The position numbers were made by a program, and so were the translations under genes. A DNA stretch of 64,000 bases from Streptomyces puniciscabiei (GTDB lineage: Bacteria > Actinomycetota > Actinomycetes > Streptomycetales > Streptomycetaceae): assembly GCF_006715785.1 (NCBI RefSeq), contig NZ_VFNX01000001.1:3052501-3116500 (forward strand), given 5' to 3'. The notes beneath the pieces are model-generated. The model ran no database searches. It saw only the letters and a program-made list of their open reading frames with translations, and was not told the DNA's origin. Below, piece after piece: positions 62,570 to 64,000 of this stretch. How positions within the stretch are numbered: position 1 is the first letter of the stretch; each line of letters opens with the position of its first letter.

Positions 62570-64000
62570 CTACTCGGCCGAGGGCGCCTCACCCTCGTCC
62601 GTGCCGATGGCCTGAGCCCCCTCGGCGGCGTCGACGGACTCCTCGCCGTCGACCTCCTCCGCCTCGCGCCCCGCCTCGGCGTTTCGTGCGATACCGACCA
62701 CGGCATCGCGCTTGCCCAGGTTGATCAGTTGGACGCCCATGGTGTCACGGCCCGTCTCCCTGACTTCGTTGACTCGCGTACGAATCACACCGCCGGAGAG
62801 GGTGATCGCGAGGATCTCGTCGGTCTCCTCGACGACCAGCGCCCCGACGAGCGAACCACGGTCCTCCACGATCTTGGCGGCCTTGATACCGAGGCCGCCG
62901 CGGCCCTGGACGCGGTACTCGTCGACAGCGGTCCGCTTCGCGTACCCGCCGTCGGTGGCAGTGAACACGAACGTACCGGGTCGAACAACATTCATCGACA
63001 GAAGTTCATCGCCTTCACGGAAACTCATGCCCTTCACGCCGGAGGTGGCGCGGCCCATCGGGCGCAGGGAGTCGTCCGTGGCGGTGAACCTGATCGACTG
63101 TGCCTTCTTGCTGATCAGAAGCAGGTCGTCGTCGGCCGAGACCAGCTCCGCACCGATCAGCTCGTCGTCGCTGCCGTCCTCGCGCTCACGCAGGTTGATC
63201 GCGATCACACCGCCGGAGCGGGGCGAATCGTAATCCTTCAGAGGCGTCTTCTTGACCAGACCGGACTTGGTGGCCAGCACCAGGTACGGCGCCGCCTCGT
63301 AGTCCCGGATGGCCAGGATCTCGGCGATCGCCTCGTCGGGCTGGAAGGCGAGCAGGTTCGCCACGTGCTGCCCGCGCGCGTCGCGGCCGGCCTCGGGCAG
63401 TTCGTACGCCTTCGCCCGGTACACCCGGCCCTTGTTGGTGAAGAACAGCAGCCAGTGGTGCGTGGTGGAGACGAAGAAGTGGTCGACGATGTCGTCTTCC
63501 TTCAGCTTCGTTCCGCGCACGCCCTTGCCGCCGCGCTTCTGCGCCCGGTAGTCGTCCGTCTTGGTCCGCTTGACGTAGCCGCCGCGGGTGACCGTGACGA
63601 CGATGTCCTCCTCGGCGATCAGGTCCTCGATGGACATGTCGCCCTCGTACGGGATCAGCTTGGTCGCGCGGTCGTCGCCGTACTTCTCGACGATCGCGGC
63701 CAGCTCCTCGCTGACGATCCCGCGCTGGCGGACCGGGGAGGCGAGGATCTCGTTGTACTCGTTGATCTTCGCCTGGAGTTCGTCGTGCTCCTGGACGATC
63801 TTCTGCCGCTCCAGGGCCGCCAGTCGCCGCAGCTGCATCTCGAGGATCGCGTTGGCCTGGATCTCGTCGATCTCCAGCAGGTCCATCAGGCCGCTGCGCG
63901 CGACATCGACGGTCTCGCTGCGCCGGATCAGCGCGATGACCTCGTCGATGGCGTCCAGGGCCTTCAGCAGACCGCGCAGGATGTGCGCGCGCTCCTCGGC
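62570..64000 (-). CDS. gyrA: DNA gyrase subunit A, C-terminal part
   Basis: The last 477 codons of GyrA; the N-terminal part with the active-site Tyr and the quinolone region lies beyond the right edge. Visible: the coiled coil and C-gate region ([17 protein letters not shown]), the GyrA box [10 protein letters not shown] that wraps DNA, and further pinwheel blades ([48 protein letters not shown]). The acidic C-terminal tail ([16 protein letters not shown]) is longer than in E. coli. Gyrase supercoils DNA; the direction is toward the left, with oriC expected to the right. Confidence 0.97.
   Translation of the reverse strand, partial: AEERAHILRGLLKALDAIDEVIALIRRSETVDVARSGLMDLLEIDEIQANAILEMQLRRLAALERQKIVQEHDELQAKINEYNEILASPVRQRGIVSEELAAIVEKYGDDRATKLIPYEGDMSIEDLIAEEDIVVTVTRGGYVKRTKTDDYRAQKRGGKGVRGTKLKEDDIVDHFFVSTTHHWLLFFTNKGRVYRAKAYELPEAGRDARGQHVANLLAFQPDEAIAEILAIRDYEAAPYLVLATKSGLVKKTPLKDYDSPRSGGVIAINLREREDGSDDELIGAELVSADDDLLLISKKAQSIRFTATDDSLRPMGRATSGVKGMSFREGDELLSMNVVRPGTFVFTATDGGYAKRTAVDEYRVQGRGGLGIKAAKIVEDRGSLVGALVVEETDEILAITLSGGVIRTRVNEVRETGRDTMGVQLINLGKRDAVVGIARNAEAGREAEEVDGEESVDAAEGAQAIGTDEGEAPSAE

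Overview
The window is a stretch of a Streptomyces chromosome close to the replication origin. The evidence is very high GC, GTG and TTG starts, ATGA/GTGA-coupled operons, and a gene order (fhaA-fhaB-PP2C-SEDS-pbpA-pknB, class E sortases, crgA, rhomboid, cyclophilin, DUF3566-gyrA) typical of the oriC-proximal core of streptomycetes. Three perfect parS sites and scattered DnaA boxes fit the same position. No insertion sequence, prophage or CRISPR array was seen.

Layout. 1-6.4 kb: the start of a 2-oxoacid dehydrogenase E1-alpha gene (cut by the window edge), a leaderless aminoglycoside-phosphotransferase-fold gene, two divergent transmembrane Ser/Thr kinases, and the proteasome activator bpa. 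6.5-15.4 kb: an anchored secreted protein, a quinone oxidoreductase, molybdenum cofactor genes (moeA, mobA fusion), a branched-chain 2-oxoacid dehydrogenase operon (bkdABC) and its divergent Lrp-type regulator. 15.5-26.4 kb: phenylacetate catabolism (TetR regulator, paaH, paaN, paaABCDE), interrupted by an unrelated minus-strand trio (SPOUT methyltransferase, HTTM protein, DUF5819-like protein). 26.5-32.4 kb: an acyl-CoA dehydrogenase behind a KstR-like box, a rhodanese, a J-domain-like protein, a DUF2252 protein, an Fpg/Nei glycosylase and tRNA-Leu.

33-47 kb: the cell-wall growth and phosphosignalling cluster. fhaA, fhaB, PP2C, SEDS, pbpA and pknB run on the plus strand. A convergent minus-strand operon (DUF881, three class E sortases, a 53-residue membrane peptide, pabA) ends at a shared terminator. 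crgA, a zinc-finger rhomboid and a cyclophilin follow. 48-57 kb: DUF5324, tRNA-Ala, an HTH regulator beside a fourth kinase, a secreted membrane protein, DLW-39, a small secreted protein, a glycosyltransferase, an orphan ferredoxin and unknown genes. 57.3-64 kb: a large HTH-STAND-WD40 protein, tRNA-Ile, DUF3566 and the C-terminal part of gyrA.

How it works together: PknB (PASTA sensor), its PP2C phosphatase and the two FHA readers would tune the neighbouring SEDS/PBP pair and CrgA during hyphal growth. The PaaA-E epoxidase, PaaN and PaaH form part of the phenylacetyl-CoA route; two identical-pattern operators lie at the divergent paaH/paaN promoter and before paaA, so the TetR protein probably controls both units. 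The most interesting unexplained items are sequence-level: several perfect palindromes, two minisatellites (one repeating the 3' end of bpa), a DnaA-box cluster after crgA, and a possible small RNA after the WD40 gene.
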